Source: Eurosta solidaginis (taxonomy: Eukaryota > Arthropoda > Insecta > Diptera > Tephritidae). From it: a stretch of 64,000 bases of DNA. The stretch spans positions 81,367,675-81,431,674 of the forward strand of contig NC_090322.1 in NCBI RefSeq assembly GCF_040869045.1. The letters are read 5' to 3'. Below are positions 10,738-22,371 of this stretch, one piece after another; within the stretch, counting starts at the first letter, position 1, and each line of letters begins with the position of its first letter. The notes beneath the pieces are model-generated. The model searched no databases. It saw only the letters and a list, made by a program, of their open reading frames with translations, and had not been told where the DNA came from. The position numbers and the translations under genes were made by a program.

Positions 10738-11915
10738 TTATTTTTACTCATATTTAAGAATTCATGAGCTTAACACCGGCTTTTAATAATTGAATTTCAA
10801 TTATTATGTTTTCTAAGAGAAACTGAAAAGAAATAAACATTTACTGGCATACTGCGAATTAACCATTTCTAAAACCGCCAACGTAATCATCACCAGGCAA
10901 TTTTGTAATATTATCAAAGGTTTCACCGGGATCCGAACCGTGAATCACATGGTGAAACTGCAGTTGCCTTTAAGCACTAGGCTATCCTGCTGGTATTTGT
11001 TTTCATGCTTAATTCAGTTTTTCTCATTTCTACACTAACAACACAATTGAGACATTCTGTCTCTATATTAATTTGTGTGCCATGTAGATTTGTTTTTGTA
11101 AAGTTCTTCTTCGTTGCGAATGAGAAGCTTTGAAAAACTCGGGCTCAGTTTTTACATATTTATGTATGTTTGTTTAATGGTGTGTTCACTTTATACTTAT
11201 ATTTAAGAATTCATGAGATTAACACCGGCTTATAATAATTGAATTTCAATTATTATGTTTTCTAAGAGAAACTGAAAAGAAAGAAATATTTACTGGCATA
11301 TTGCGATGGAACCATTTCGAAACCCGCCAACGTAATCATCATCAGGCAATTTTGTAATGTTATCAAAGGTTTCATCGGGATTCGAACCGTGAATCACATG
11401 GTGAAACCACTAGGCTATCCTGCTGGTATTTGTTTTCATGCTTAATTCAGTTTTTCTCATTTCTACACTAACAACACAATTGAGACATTTTGTCTCTATA
11501 TTAATTTGTGTGCCATGTAGATTTGTTTTTGTAAATTTCTGCTTCGTTGCGAATGAGAAGCTTTGTAAACTCGGGCTCAGTTTTTACATATTTATGTATG
11601 TTTGTTTAATGGTGTGTTCAGTTTATACTTATATTTAAGAATTCATGAGCTTAACACCGGCTTATTATAATTGAATTTCAATTATTATGTTTTCTAAGAG
11701 AAACTGAAAAGAAAGAAACATTTACTGGCATATTGCGATGGAACCATTTCGAAAACCGCCAACGAAATCATCATCAGGCAATTTTGTAAAGTTATCACAG
11801 GTTTCACCGTGATTCGAACCGTGAATCACATGGTGAAACTGTAGTTGCCTTTAACCACTAGGCTATCCTGCTGGTATTTGTTTTCATGCTTAATTCAGTT
11901 TTTCTCATTTATTTT
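10738..11915 (-). repeat. SINE-T array 1: three tandem tRNA-derived units
   Basis: Three units of about 440 bp (10738-11196, 11197-11631 and 11632-11915, the last cut short) repeat head to tail. On the minus strand each unit has an A-box-like TAGCCTAGTGGTTAA and a B-box-like GGTTCGAATC, so each carries a tRNA-like RNA polymerase III promoter. The array ends where the poly(T) of LINE-a begins. A second array in the opposite orientation is at 35341-36760. The tRNA-like parts are not complete tRNA genes. Confidence 0.8.
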
Positions 11916-11939
11916 TTATTTTTTTTTTTTTTTTTTTTG

Positions 11940-14128
11940 TTACGAGTTAAGATAGGATAGGAGAGTTTTCTTTACGGTAAAACGTAAATCCGTTATATCA
12001 AATAAACTAGAATGCGTATTGAAATCATGACACAAACAACGAAAAGGTTCATTTAATTGGAAATTAGTTCTACGCTGCCTCAAAAGAAGAGGTTTGTAAT
12101 GTCTTGACACTCGTGGTGGGACGTTAAAGTTTACCTCGTTTAAGAGAATTGGGCTAGAAATCAATCCATTCAGTAGTTTAGACATAAATATTATGCCTAG
12201 CATTTCTCTACGACTTGCAAGAGTTGGAATATTGATAAGCTTCGACCGACTGGTATAAGGGGGAGGATTATACGCAGAGTCCCACTGAGAATTTCTTAAA
12301 GAGAAAAGAAGAAATTGCTTTTGTACTGATTCAATTCTATCTGCATGAACTCGATATTTAGGATTCCAGACAATTGATCCGTATTCTAGTATCGGTCTAG
12401 CTGAAGTGGTGAAAAGTGCTTTAGTTACATAACGGTCACTAAATTCTTTAGACCATTGTTTCACGAATGATAGAACAGCTCTAGTCTTATTGACAGTAGC
12501 ATTAATATGAAGGTTGAAACTAAGTTTAGCACCTATCGTGACTCCCAAGTTCTCAAAATAGTTTACTGATAGAAGACAAAAATTATTAATTACGTAAGAG
12601 GCTACTGGAAAAGATCTTCGAGAGATGGACATGAATTTGCATTTATTGAGGTTCAGCGGCATTGAATTTACGTTGCGCCAATTAACTAGGCAGTTTCAAT
12701 CCGCTTGAAGCAAGGGACGTTCTTCGATAGACGCATAAGACCTAAAAAGTTTTACATCATCAGCATACATTAAGATTTTGGAATATTTTATTGTGGTACA
12801 AATATCATTAATAAATATCAAGAACAGAATTGGACCGAGATGACTGCCCTGTGGGACGCCAGAGGGAACATCAATGACATTAGAAAGAGTATTTTTAAAA
12901 ATAACTTTTTGCGTTCTACCGCAGAGATACGACGAGATCCATTGGGTGAGACCAAGTTAAGCTTATAGATAAGCTTAAGCTTGTAGATATGTAAGGAGTG
13001 GGATACTTTGTCAAATGCTTTACTGAAATCGGTATAAATAACATCGGTGTAAAAATTTTCTCTAAATCCATTAGAGACATGAGTTGTGAATTCAAGTAGA
13101 TTAGTAATGGCAGATTTTCCTTTAGAGAATACATGTTGCTGTTCTGCAATCAAAGTAGAAATGGAAAAAGTTAGCTGGTTGGTAACTATAGCTACAAACA
13201 ACTTTGGGATGGCCGACAACTTTGCAATTCCTCGATATGTTTCTACACACGACCTCTGCCACTTTTGTGGAGGGGTATGAGAAAACATTCCTTCCAAGCA
13301 GAAGGAAAAATTCTACGTTTTAGGGACATATTGAGTGAATCAGTTAGGGGCTGATAAATGTGTTCCGCGCATTTTTTTGAGAAAGCAAGTGGGAATTAAA
13401 TCAGGACCATACTTGCAAGATTCCTTCAAAGGCGTTAAATATGAAAAAACTTCATGAGGAGATATTGCTGGAATACTAACTGTGTTAAGCGAGTTAAGTT
13501 CAAATGGATATTCATTTGAGAAAGAGTTAAGTTCAGCGGAATAGTTGGACTTTGAAAAATTGTGCAAAGAAATTAACAATGTCTTGGTCGTCGCTAGACA
13601 AATTTTCCTGGTATTTTAAAGCGGACGGAAACCCTTTAATCCTTCGTTTAGAGTTCACGAAACCATAGAAGGCTTTCGGATTGCAAGTTATTTTCCTTTT
13701 CATCTTGCAGATGTATGTACTATAGCGCTTTTTGTTTAATTCAAAATATTTATGACGCAAAATAGAGTACTGCAAGTTATCAGAGTAAGAGCCCGACCTT
13801 TTGAATAATTTGAAGAAGCGCGATTTTCTGTTTTTTAAGGACCTCAGCTCTTTAGTGCACCATATTTGGACTGGTTCGGTAGACACAGATTTTCGCTTAG
13901 GTACGTGGTTTTCCAAAATACCGTAAATGATGATATAAAAGTCAGAAACATTTTGGCCAATATCTCCACCGTATTTGGGCCAAGCCACTGTAGATAAATT
14001 TTGATTAAATTTGCTAAAATTAGCCTTCGCAAAGTCAAATCTGAAACTAGAGTCGTATTTAGATACAGTGCTACTCAGAGAATTTGTTTCGAATTCGTAT
14101 GCTATTTCCAGGGAAGGATGGTAAGGGT
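11940..14128 (-). pseudogene. LINE-a reverse transcriptase and end of endonuclease
   Basis: The frame resumes at 14128 with the tail of the endonuclease (HPSLEIAYEF), then a linker. Reverse transcriptase motifs follow: DVIYTDFSKAFDKVSH at about 13020-13060, a GPILFLIFINDI-like block near 12820-12780, and the intact catalytic YADD at about 12755-12766. A thumb/C-terminal region (ENLGVTIGAKLSFNLHI, ARPILEYGSIVWNP) then ends at 11940. Several frameshifts separate these blocks. The role would be target-primed reverse transcription. The clade is CR1/Jockey-like by overall pattern and is not resolved further. Confidence 0.75.
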
Positions 14129-14180
14129 TGTTGTTGTTGTTGTTGTAGCAATGCTCGCCCCACCTAATAGCCGCGACCGA

Positions 14181-17100
14181 TCACAAATTGTCATCAATAT
14201 CCTCTAACGGGAGTCCAAGGAAACTTGCCGTTTCAACAGGGGTGGACCATAAGGAAAGGGGTGTTAGAGGCGTTTGTTCCACATTACAATTAAAGAGATG
14301 GTTGGTGTCATGTGGGTACACATTGCAAGCGGGGCATACATTTTGTATGTCGGGGTTGATTCTGGATAGGTAAGAGTTTAACCTGTTACATTATCCAGAA
14401 CGAAGTTGAGCAAGAGTGACGCGCGTTTCCCTGGGGAGTATGCGTTCCTCTTCCGCGAGTTCTGGATATTTTTCTTCAAGTACTGGGTTCACCGGGCAAT
14501 TCCCGACATAAAGGTCCGACGCCTGTCTATGGAGTTAACCAAGGACCTTGTGTTTTTTCGCTTCATACGGCTGGGTTCTCAGGTGCCGTATTTCCTCAAA
14601 ATGCTTACGGAGATGACTCCTTAGTCCCCTAGGCGGTGCTGGTTCGTCAATCAGATGTCTGTTGGGATGCCCAGGTTTCTGGGTATTCAACAGAAACTGT
14701 TTGGTCAGCATCTCATTTCTCTCCCTGATGGGGAGTATTCTCGTCTCATTATGCAGATCGTGTTCTGGGGACATAAGAAGACAGCCCGTGGCGATTCTGA
14801 GAGCAGTATTTTGGCAGGCCTGTAGTTTCTTCCAGTGGGTGGTTTTTAGGCTTGGCGACCATATGGGTGACGCGTAGCACGTAATCGGCTGGCTAATTGC
14901 TTTGTATGTGGTCAAGAGCGTTTCTTTATCTTTTCCCCAGGTACTGCCAGCAAGGGATTTGAGGATTTTATTACGGCTCTGAATTCTTGGAACAATTGCG
15001 GTTGCGTGCGCACCAAAATGTAGATCCTGATCAAACGTCACACCCAAGATTTTGGGGTGTAGGACAGTCGGTAGCGTAGTGCCATCGACGTGGATGTTCA
15101 ATATGGTCGACATTTGGGGCGTCCATGTTGTAAATAAGGTCGCGGAAGATTTAGTCGGTGACAATGCCAGGTTTCGCGAGGCGAAAAAACTGGAGAGATC
15201 AGGGAGATAGCCGTTTATTTTATTGCTTAGCTCATCGATCTCTGGGCCTGGGCCTGTGGCCATTATTGTGCAGTCATCGGCGTAGGAAACGATTGTGACT
15301 CCTTCCGGTGGTGAAGGTAGCTTAGATATGTAGAAATTAAACAAAAGCGGGGATAGGACACCACCCTGTGGCACCCCTTGTTTAATTCTCCTTTGTTTTG
15401 ATGTTTCGTTTCTGAATTGCACCGATGCCTGCCGACCACCCAGATAATTTGCGGTCCACCTTTTAAGACATGGGGGAAGGGTAGACCCTTCCAGGTCTTG
15501 CAGTAACGAGCCATGGTTGACCGTATCAAAAGCTTTTGATAGGTCTAACGCTACGAGTACTGTTCTATGGTGGGGATATTGATTCAAACCGCAATTTATC
15601 TGGGTGCTAATGACATTTAACGCGGAGGTAGTGCTATGGAGTTTTCTAAAGCCATGCTGATGAGGGGCTAGCTGCAAATGTGCTTGGAAATAAGGGAGCA
15701 AAATGGCTTCAAGCGTCTTTGCCACTGGCGATAGGAGAGATATCGGACGATATGACTCACCTACGTTAGCTGGTTTCGCAGGCTTTAGTAGCGGGACCAC
15801 CTTGACCATTTTCCATTTCTCGGGTATGACAAAGGTGGAAAGAGACAGGTTGAAGACATGCGCTAAATATTTGAAACCCTCTTTCCCTAGGTTTTTAAGC
15901 ATCGGCATGGCTATGCCGTCTGGGCCCACTGCTTTGGATGGTTTAGCGCGACCAATGGCGTCCTCAACCTCTCTAGCGGTGATGGTAATTGGTGACGCGC
16001 TGAGTTTGTGTTTATGTGCGTGTCTATTGGCTCTCCGTCTATCTTTGTCGACCGTAGGATGCATTATATATTGTCGGCAGAAAGCGCTCGCGCATTTTTT
16101 CGCATCCGACAGCACCTTATCGCCAAAGGCGATGGAAACTTTGTCTTTGTGCTTAGTCGGATTCGATAGGGACTTTATGGTGGACCAAAGTTTACCTACA
16201 CCGGTAGAGAGGTTACAGCCTCTTAGGTGCTATTCCCATTTCGCCCGCTTGTGTTCGTCCACAAGCAATCTGATGCGTTGGTTTATATCCCTTATTTGGG
16301 GGTCGCCTGGATCAAGCTGTCTTATAAGGTCGCGTTCCCTCGCTAAGCTCGCGGCCTCCGCCGGGAAGTGGGGTCGGATTTCGGGAATTCTCCCGGCGGG
16401 AATGAAATGTGCCGAGGCGGATTCAATGACCTTGCGGAAGGCACGCTCCCCTTGGCGGGCATCAGTCGGGATAGGGAGGGCAGCAAAGCTGCTGTCTGTT
16501 GCAGATTTATATTCTTCCCACTTTCCTTTTTTGAAGTTTATGAAAGTGCGTTTTTCGGTGACGATGAAGTCGGCGGTACGTTCGAGCGAAATAAGTATGG
16601 ACAGGTGGTCGCATGCCAATGCTACCATCGGCTGCCAGTTGACGCAGTTTACGAGTTCTGCGCTCACGATTGAGATATCTGGCGAGCTGTGACAGTTTCC
16701 TACCATACGTGTGGAGGCGTCTCCGTTTATTGTGCAGAACGTCGTTTCTTCTATTTGATCCGCCAACATCCCACCCCTACTGTCCGCCCGCAAGTTTGAA
16801 TGCCATAGATCGTGATGGGCATTGAAATCGCCTAAGATAATGCGAATGTTGCCAGTGAGTAAGGCTCTGATATTAGGGTGGTATCCACTGGGGCAACAGG
16901 TGACAGGAGGGATGTAGATGTTGATGATTTCTAGATTTGCATCGCCTGACCGGACAGATAGGCCTTGACGTTCTAAGACATTGTCCCTGCGGTCGATGCC
17001 AGGATCAAATATATAATATTGCACAGAGTGGTGTATAATAAACCCGAGGCCGCCTCCATTTCCGCTCTCGCGGTCTTTCCTGTGGACATTATAACCAGAG

Positions 17101-17357
17101 CATGTCTGCAATGCAGATCTTGCTGTGAGTTTAGTCTCTTAAATCGCAGCAATGTGGATGTTGTGCCGCTTCATGAAATCGACTATCTCCGTAATCTTCC
17201 CAGTTAGTCCATTACAGTTGAACTGCAGAATTCTGAAGTGCATGAGGGGTGACGCCGCCACTCTAGGGGTAAGTGACGGGTGACTACGCCTAGGTTGTGG
17301 AAGGCCAGGACGCAATTGCTGTTGTGGCCTTGGGACTGGGCGCCCTTGGGCAAGCAT
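14181..17357 (-). pseudogene. LINE-b ORF2: AP endonuclease, reverse transcriptase, C-terminal zinc motif
   Basis: One frame runs from about 17357 to the stop at 14181 and holds at least four nonsense codons: TAA in the endonuclease motif after HNIHIAAI, TAG before the linker at about 16230, and TAA and TAA-type stops near 14520 and 14390. The endonuclease starts at MHFRILQFNCNGLTGK, with LGDFNAHHDLW near 16830 and a DHLSILISL block near 16600. Reverse transcriptase follows (16115-14535): KAVGPDGIAMPML, LDLSKAFDTVNH, GVPQGGVLSPLLFN and the catalytic SYADDCTIMA. The C-terminus carries CPACN..HDTNHLFNC, a CCHH/CCHC-like finger, and ends PLEDIDDNL. It belongs to the APE-endonuclease LINEs of the Jockey/CR1 group. 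The enzyme would nick target DNA and reverse-transcribe its own RNA. Confidence 0.85.
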
Positions 17358-17542
17358 TGGGGTACCCGGATGATTTGGGTTTGCGACCTGGCAACATGGC
17401 CCGATGAAGCCCGTCGAGGGGTTGCCGTCGCGGAGACCAGAACATCTAGGAAAGTGGCACCACCCAAGGCAGGAGCTGCATTGAGCGGATGTCGCAAACC
17501 TATATATTCTGTGCTGGCAGACGGTGCAAACGGAGGCAGGGA

Positions 17543-18172
17543 CTAAGAGTCTGTTTCCCTGACCTGCACGATTGCTGCCAGAAAAGAGGAGGGGGGGGGG
17601 GGGGGAGAAGAAGACGGGGGCAGGGGCTGATGCTCAGCATTGCTACCAGCTCTACTACGAAGGTAGTAGTTAGGAGTGGTATCAGCTGTTTGAGTTGTTG
17701 GCGCCGTGGGGCGCGAGCAGCAGCGGGTACTTGTTGTGGCTTGCTGAGCAGCGAAGCTGCTGGAAGGTAGTGGGGATACGCTTGGGCGTAGACTACGGGA
17801 CACCCTTGGGCGTGAGCAGCAAGGAGCCACAAAAGATTTATAAAAGTTACGTGGACGTCGGGTTTTGGGATCAAGCCCAGAACAACCTGTCCGATGCAAC
17901 CATCCCTTGCACGAGACACACTGAACAGAGTATGACCGTCCTAAAAAGATTCTTTTCTGGCAAATGCAGCAAAACCATTTCTCAGGACCGGGGTCAGGAG
18001 ACGGACCCGGATTGGGTTCGATACCTTCCCGGAGTAAGAGAATATGTAGCAGTCCTGCTGCAAGGAGCTGCTGGGAGGATGACAATTTGTGGGAGGGACG
18101 AAACAAATTAAATGGGGTCACACTGAAATGACAGTCCTTGGTCGGGAAAAATCCCGAGTCGCTCCGGTACAT
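17543..18172 (-). pseudogene. LINE-b N-terminal protein: 2A-like motif and PHD-type zinc finger
   Basis: ATG at 18172. Around residues 45-60 lies LHILLLREGIEPNPGP (IEPNPGP at 18002-18022), matching the 2A ribosome-skipping consensus ExNPGP, but with Gly where the consensus has Asp. Directly after it comes a Cys/His-rich domain with CCICQK, CVSCKGWLH and CSGL, a PHD-like finger seen in ORF1 of several non-LTR elements. The rest is Pro/Ser-rich. A run of 15 G (17591-17605, C on the coding strand) lies in the coding part, and frame 3 of the same region encodes the continuation toward a second finger (visible in frame in copy 2, 45080-45230), so the run has probably shifted the frame. Confidence 0.75.
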
Positions 18173-18197
18173 AGAACCTACTGCCTCGGGAAGCGGA

Positions 18198-18807
18198 GAT
18201 GGTAAGGGTCTTCAGGTACAGTTAGAGGTTCACCTCGGCTAAGAGTACATTTTGATGTATCGTCAACAAATACCAAATCAAGGATCGTCCCGAACTGCTT
18301 AAGGCAAAGTTCAGTCATTTCGGATAAAAATTCGTTGTTGGACAGCTTTGAAGGAATAGGTACAATATCATCGTCAGATATGGTCCATAATACATGCGGG
18401 AGAAAAAACTCCCCCAGGACTCTCATCGAATCAATGGGCTTCAACATTGAATTAACAATTTCCAGCAGGGAGATATGATCCATGTACACCGAAGGATCAG
18501 AAGAAGGTGGGATAAAGCAGACTGCAATATAGACACAACCCATTGCGAGCTTGATTCTAATGCATTTGAATTCGGCAACGGGTAAATCAACCTCAGTTGA
18601 AGGTACAGAAGAATGTACCGCAAGCAAAACTTCACCTCCAATTCTGTTCAAGCGGTCATTTCTGTATATTTGGTAATCATGGCAAAGAATCTCTGAGTTA
18701 AATACATGAGCTTTTAGCCAAGTTTCAGTTAAAGCTATAATGTTGTAATTGCAGTTAAATGGGTTCAAATACAATTCTGTTATTTTAGTGTTTAATACTA
18801 ATTTCAC
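18198..18807 (-). pseudogene. LINE-a AP endonuclease, N-terminal part
   Basis: Motifs in order are NIIALTETWL (metal-binding Glu), YQIYRNDR, GGEVLLAVHSS, GEFFLPHVLW and FGTILDLVFVDD. The block that is normally GDFNLP in this family reads GEFFLP here, so the catalytic Asp and Asn appear to be lost. LINE-b interrupts the domain just before its final HPS block, which resumes at 14128. Non-functional. Confidence 0.8.
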
Positions 18808-19011
18808 ACAGACGGCTTATTGAATAATAAAGGCAATTTTCTACATTAAGACGCTTATTGAGCTCAATCTTCCCTACAAAATTCGAATCTATTATTATTT
18901 CATTAGTAGCTAATCGAATGCCTAATGAAGTCAAAAGCACAATGCAACTCTGTTGGCAGCGTTCCGCTTCCGTTTCCGTTTCTTAGTTTTCAAAGCAAAT
19001 GTCATTGTCTG

Positions 19012-19194
19012 CATGGCGGAACGATACAAGGTGGCCGCATCGAACAGCTGATTATAACCTTTTTTATTTGATTTGATACATCAACTACCGGCGCAGTACG
19101 ATTTTGACATTTGTCCATCGAATTTACAAGTACATGGAATTTTTTTTGTTTGTAGGTATGTCAACATGCTCCCACCTTGTATCGTTCCGCCATG
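19012..19194. mobile_element. hAT-like MITE, 183 bp, in LINE-a
   Basis: It has perfect TIRs of about 23 bp starting CATGGCGGAACGATACAAGG. ATTGTCTG is duplicated exactly on both sides (19004-19011 and 19195-19202). The 8-bp duplication points to the hAT superfamily. Confidence 0.9.
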
Positions 19195-19413
19195 ATTGTC
19201 TGTCTCATCCTTCATACTAATCGAGCAGTTACTTCTGTGTGAAAGCAAAAAATTTACGATTTCATTAGCAGGTAAAATGAGATCATTAAGTTTCTGTGTG
19301 AAAACAGTATAAGCCTCTAACATTTTGATAAAATAAATTTAGGGCCGATTTAGCATTCAGTTGTTTGATCCAATATTGTTATGAGGAAGTGTAGCGATAT
19401 TTAGGGTACTATT

Positions 19414-19681
19414 CATGGTTCAATTATGTACAGGTTGGCTCATCTCATCAGCTGACTTTATTTATGTGATTGCATGGTCGAAGGGATTGTCAAAAGGAGA
19501 TGGCAAACTCAATATGAAACCAACACATTGGCAACATTTTACTTACACATACAAAAACTGCTAAGTTTTATGTTTCCATTCCATACCATTCGCACCAACA
19601 CCAATACACAGATTTTGACAATTTGAACAGACATATTTTGTTGCTTTACAGATGAGCCAACCTGTATATAGTTGAACCATG
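19414..19681. mobile_element. hAT-like MITE, 268 bp, in LINE-a
   Basis: The TIRs are about 33 bp (CATGGTTCAAYTATRTACAG then GTTGGCTCATCT), flanked by GTACTATT on both sides (19406-19413 and 19682-19689). It shares the CATGG terminus and 8-bp duplication with the neighbour at 19012 but not the interior. A decayed end of the same family may lie at about 62985-63050. Confidence 0.9.
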
Positions 19682-19819
19682 GTACTATTGTTACGCCTAC
19701 GTTCGAGTTCCCTCACAAAATCACCAGGCGGCCAAAAAGAATTACTTAATATAGTTTCAAAATGTTGTGTGGATACATCAATCCTAAAAGACGAAAAGTC
19801 GCACTGTCACGTTATCAAA

Positions 19820-20500
19820 TTTAAGTTTATCGATGATGTACGACTTTAGACCCTCTTCTGTAGTGTCTTTATCAAATCTTGACACAAAAATAGATTTTTT
19901 AATAGGGACAACAATAAGATTACTAGTCGGTGGTTCGGATTCCGTAGAGGGGTTTGGGGGTCCTGATTACTTTTTATAGAAGATTTGTTAGGTTTTGTTA
20001 AAGAAACTTTTGATGAAGATGGCTGGGCCGTTAAGGGACTTGGGGATGCCAGATTTATTAATTCGATAGTTGGCGGTGAACTAACTACGGGTGCAGGAAC
20101 TTCTGCAACGGCATCAAGTGTCGGGGCACTAGAGGAAGCACTGGTAGGTTGACGGTTTCCATGTGGAATGTTTGCGTTTGTTATGTCATTCGGATATTTG
20201 AAAGACCTAACTTGTTTATTGTTGTCGTATTGTGTGAATTTCTTGGACAGTGCGGCTAACTCTCTACCTATTTCAGAGAAACCATCGCGAGCCTGTTTGA
20301 AAACTTTGAAAAGATCAATCTTAGTTGGTCTAGATTTCAAACACGCTCAACGAACTCCCTTATCACTATCGTTGAGTGCGTCAACCACTCTTGCTGCCAA
20401 ACCGGCACACTTCATATGGGCGAGCCCATCGCAAAGCCAGCATGCCACGAAGGGATGGAAATCACTATTTATCAAACAGTTAGAATATATGCAAGCCATT
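19820..20500 (-). pseudogene. LINE-a ORF1 with N-terminal zinc-finger-like motif
   Basis: ATG at 20500 begins MACIYSNCLINSDFHPF and continues with CWLCDGLAHMKCAGL, a Cys/His arrangement like the PHD/zinc fingers at the start of ORF1 in many CR1/Jockey-type LINEs. A TGA follows at about residue 52. The same frame then continues with a helical segment (FKVFKQARDGFSEIGRELAA) and a Ser/Pro/Thr-rich tail to about 19820. The role would be RNA-binding protein of the retrotransposition particle. The call rests on position upstream of the endonuclease and on the Cys/His pattern. Confidence 0.55.
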
Positions 20501-21143
20501 TTAATTTAAATAAAGAGGTGAAAAAAAGAAATTGTAATAGCGAGAGTAAATTGATTAATTGAAAATAAATTAATAAATAGCAACACGGGTTATAACAAGG
20601 AGAAAATAAAAACAGTTTGAAAATAGCTGTTAAATTGGGATACGCTTTGAGCAGTTTGAGATACACTGAGATAACACTGAACAAACCGCGCAAACAGCTG
20701 TGAAAATGAAAAAGATAAATGAATTGTGCACGCAAAATCAAAAATAAAAACAATTACACTATGAAATTTGAAGCCTATCAACAGCAACAACACAACGCAA
20801 ACAACTCGGCAATTCAACTGTATGTAAACATATTAATAGCAAAATTTATGAAAATATTTAATTTTATATTAAAAATTCAACTAAACAACTGAAATTTAAT
20901 TAAATTTCTTGATGTAGCCCACTCAATGATTACACTTCACTACTTATGTCAACAACAAAAACCAATTTTACTAATATTAAGCAATTAATTTATTAAAAAA
21001 AACAAGAGCACAGATATAAATTAACTTTACAGCTTGACGTTTACACATTATGTTGATATTTGTTTGTACATATCTACATGTGTGCATGTTGAGTTGCTAT
21101 TACTTATTGGAAATTATAAATAAAGTGGAATGCTTTCAATTGT
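20501..21143. other. No gene recognised (LINE-a 5' region and LTR-B sequence)
   Basis: AT-rich. The part next to 20500 may be the LINE-a 5' UTR. I see no coding region or repeat ends. Confidence 0.4.
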
Positions 21144-22371
21144 AATTATATTGTCGGTAAAGTTTATTTATAATAGTTTAAGCCTATTTTTATGAACTAT
21201 TATTTTCTTATTTTAATTTATATTTGCTATATTAGGGAAATTAAGGTAAAATTATTCTTCCTATCGATATTTTCTATTCTACAGGGATTAAATGTAAAAA
21301 TATTTTTCCTATTGATATTTTCTATTCTACAGGGATTAAATGTAAAAATATTTTTTCTATTGATATTTTCTATTCTACAAGAAATTAAAGTGTAATTAAA
21401 GTAAAATTATTTTTCCTATAAATGTTTTCTATTCCAAAGGGTCCTATATATCTACTGGCGGCCACCGTGGTGTGATGGTAGCGTGCTCCGCCTATCACAC
21501 CGTATGCCCTGGGTTCAACTCCCGGGCAAAGCAACATCAAAATTTTAGAAATAAGATTTTTCAATTAGAAGAAAATTTTTCTAAGCGGGGTCGCCCCTCG
21601 GCAGTGTCTGGCAAGCGCTCCGATTGTATTTCTGCCATGAAAATCTCTCAGTGAAAACTTCTCTGCCTTGCAGATGCCGTTCGGAGTCGGCATAAAACAT
21701 GTAGGTCCCGTCCGGCCAATTTGTAGGGAAAAATCAAGAGGAGCACGACGCAAATTGGAAGAGAAGCTCGGCCTTAGATCTCTTCGGAGGTTATCGCGCC
21801 TTACATTTATTTTTTTTTTTTTTTTATATATCTACTATCTAGCTTAACTAGTTATAAAGAATCCTATTATCTGAAAGTATGACCTCTATGAAGGGCGAGG
21901 CTTTCCTAGGTGAAACAGGACAATCTAATATATATAATGTGATATTTCTTAAAATAATAAAGATAGATGCTTTAGATATCCTTACTTTAACTGTTTTTAT
22001 TAAAGAAAATTTTGTTATTGTTATTTCTTTTCATTTAAGTTCTATTAAACTTAGAACATATAAAATAATAAATCTGTAACTAAATTGAAAAGTTGTAGTT
22101 GGTGGAAGAGCAAGGTAATTTAGGGTAGTAGTAGTTGAACCAATGAATCGAAGGAGGTACAGTGGATGCAAATTTTTATTTTTATTAATTGTACTTTTTA
22201 TATTTTTCATATTTTCCAGCAATATTTTTACCTGACCTTCTGTGGCATGCGTTTTATAGGCGGCCAAACAGAATCGTCATGATATTTATAAAGAATTATT
22301 TTAATTTTCTATCTATAATTTTTTATCTATTTTCTTTTTTTTTTTTTTTTAATTTGACTGTAGTATAGATT
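21144..22371 (-). mobile_element. LTR-B interior, left part
   Basis: Segments match LTR-A: 21177-21235 with 7150-7210, the minisatellite 21235-21440 with 7255-7690, 21825-21910 with 7680-7770, and 22150-22310 with 7970-8130 (for example TTTTCATATTTTCCAGCAAT). The order is the same as in LTR-A. SINE-C sits at 21457-21824, and Gypsy-2 interrupts at 22377. Confidence 0.7.
21457..21824 (+). mobile_element. SINE-C copy 1: tRNA-derived SINE with 12-bp duplication
   Basis: TATATATCTACT lies on both sides (21445-21456 and 21825-21836), and LTR-A shows a related empty site near 7683. The head carries A-box-like TGGTGTGATGG and B-box-like GGTTCAACTCC. The body has GCAGTGTCTGGCAAGCGCTC and GATGCCGTTCGGAGTCGG, and it ends with TTACATTTA and a T-rich tail. 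About 92% similar by eye to copy 2 at 40042-40401. Confidence 0.9.

Larger units (their letters stand above)
14129..18197 (-). mobile_element. LINE-b copy 1: non-LTR retrotransposon inserted in LINE-a
   Basis: GATGGTAAGGGT flanks both sides (14117-14128 and 18198-18209), a clean 12-bp duplication inside the LINE-a endonuclease. The minus-strand 5' end carries CCGCTTCCC; the 3' end is a short (CAA)n stretch (TTG repeat near 14129-14147). The element is apparently full length, about 4.07 kb. A second copy is at 44526-48734. Together they define the ends and show which breaks are private to each copy. Confidence 0.9.
11918..20500 (-). mobile_element. LINE-a: CR1/Jockey-like non-LTR retrotransposon with nested insertions
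   Basis: On the minus strand the order is ORF1 (20500-19820), endonuclease (18807-18198), continued endonuclease and reverse transcriptase (14128-11940), then a poly(A) tail (the T-rich run 11918-11939 on the plus strand). LINE-b interrupts the endonuclease, and two MITEs (19012-19194 and 19414-19681) lie between ORF1 and the endonuclease. Without insertions it is about 4 kb. All frames are broken. The 5' end is uncertain: the stretch to about 20830 could be its 5' UTR. Confidence 0.75.

Noticed and set aside
15703..16692. Long plus-strand open frame (329 codons)
   Set aside because: It is the antisense of the LINE-b endonuclease and reverse transcriptase, where motif evidence is strong on the minus strand.
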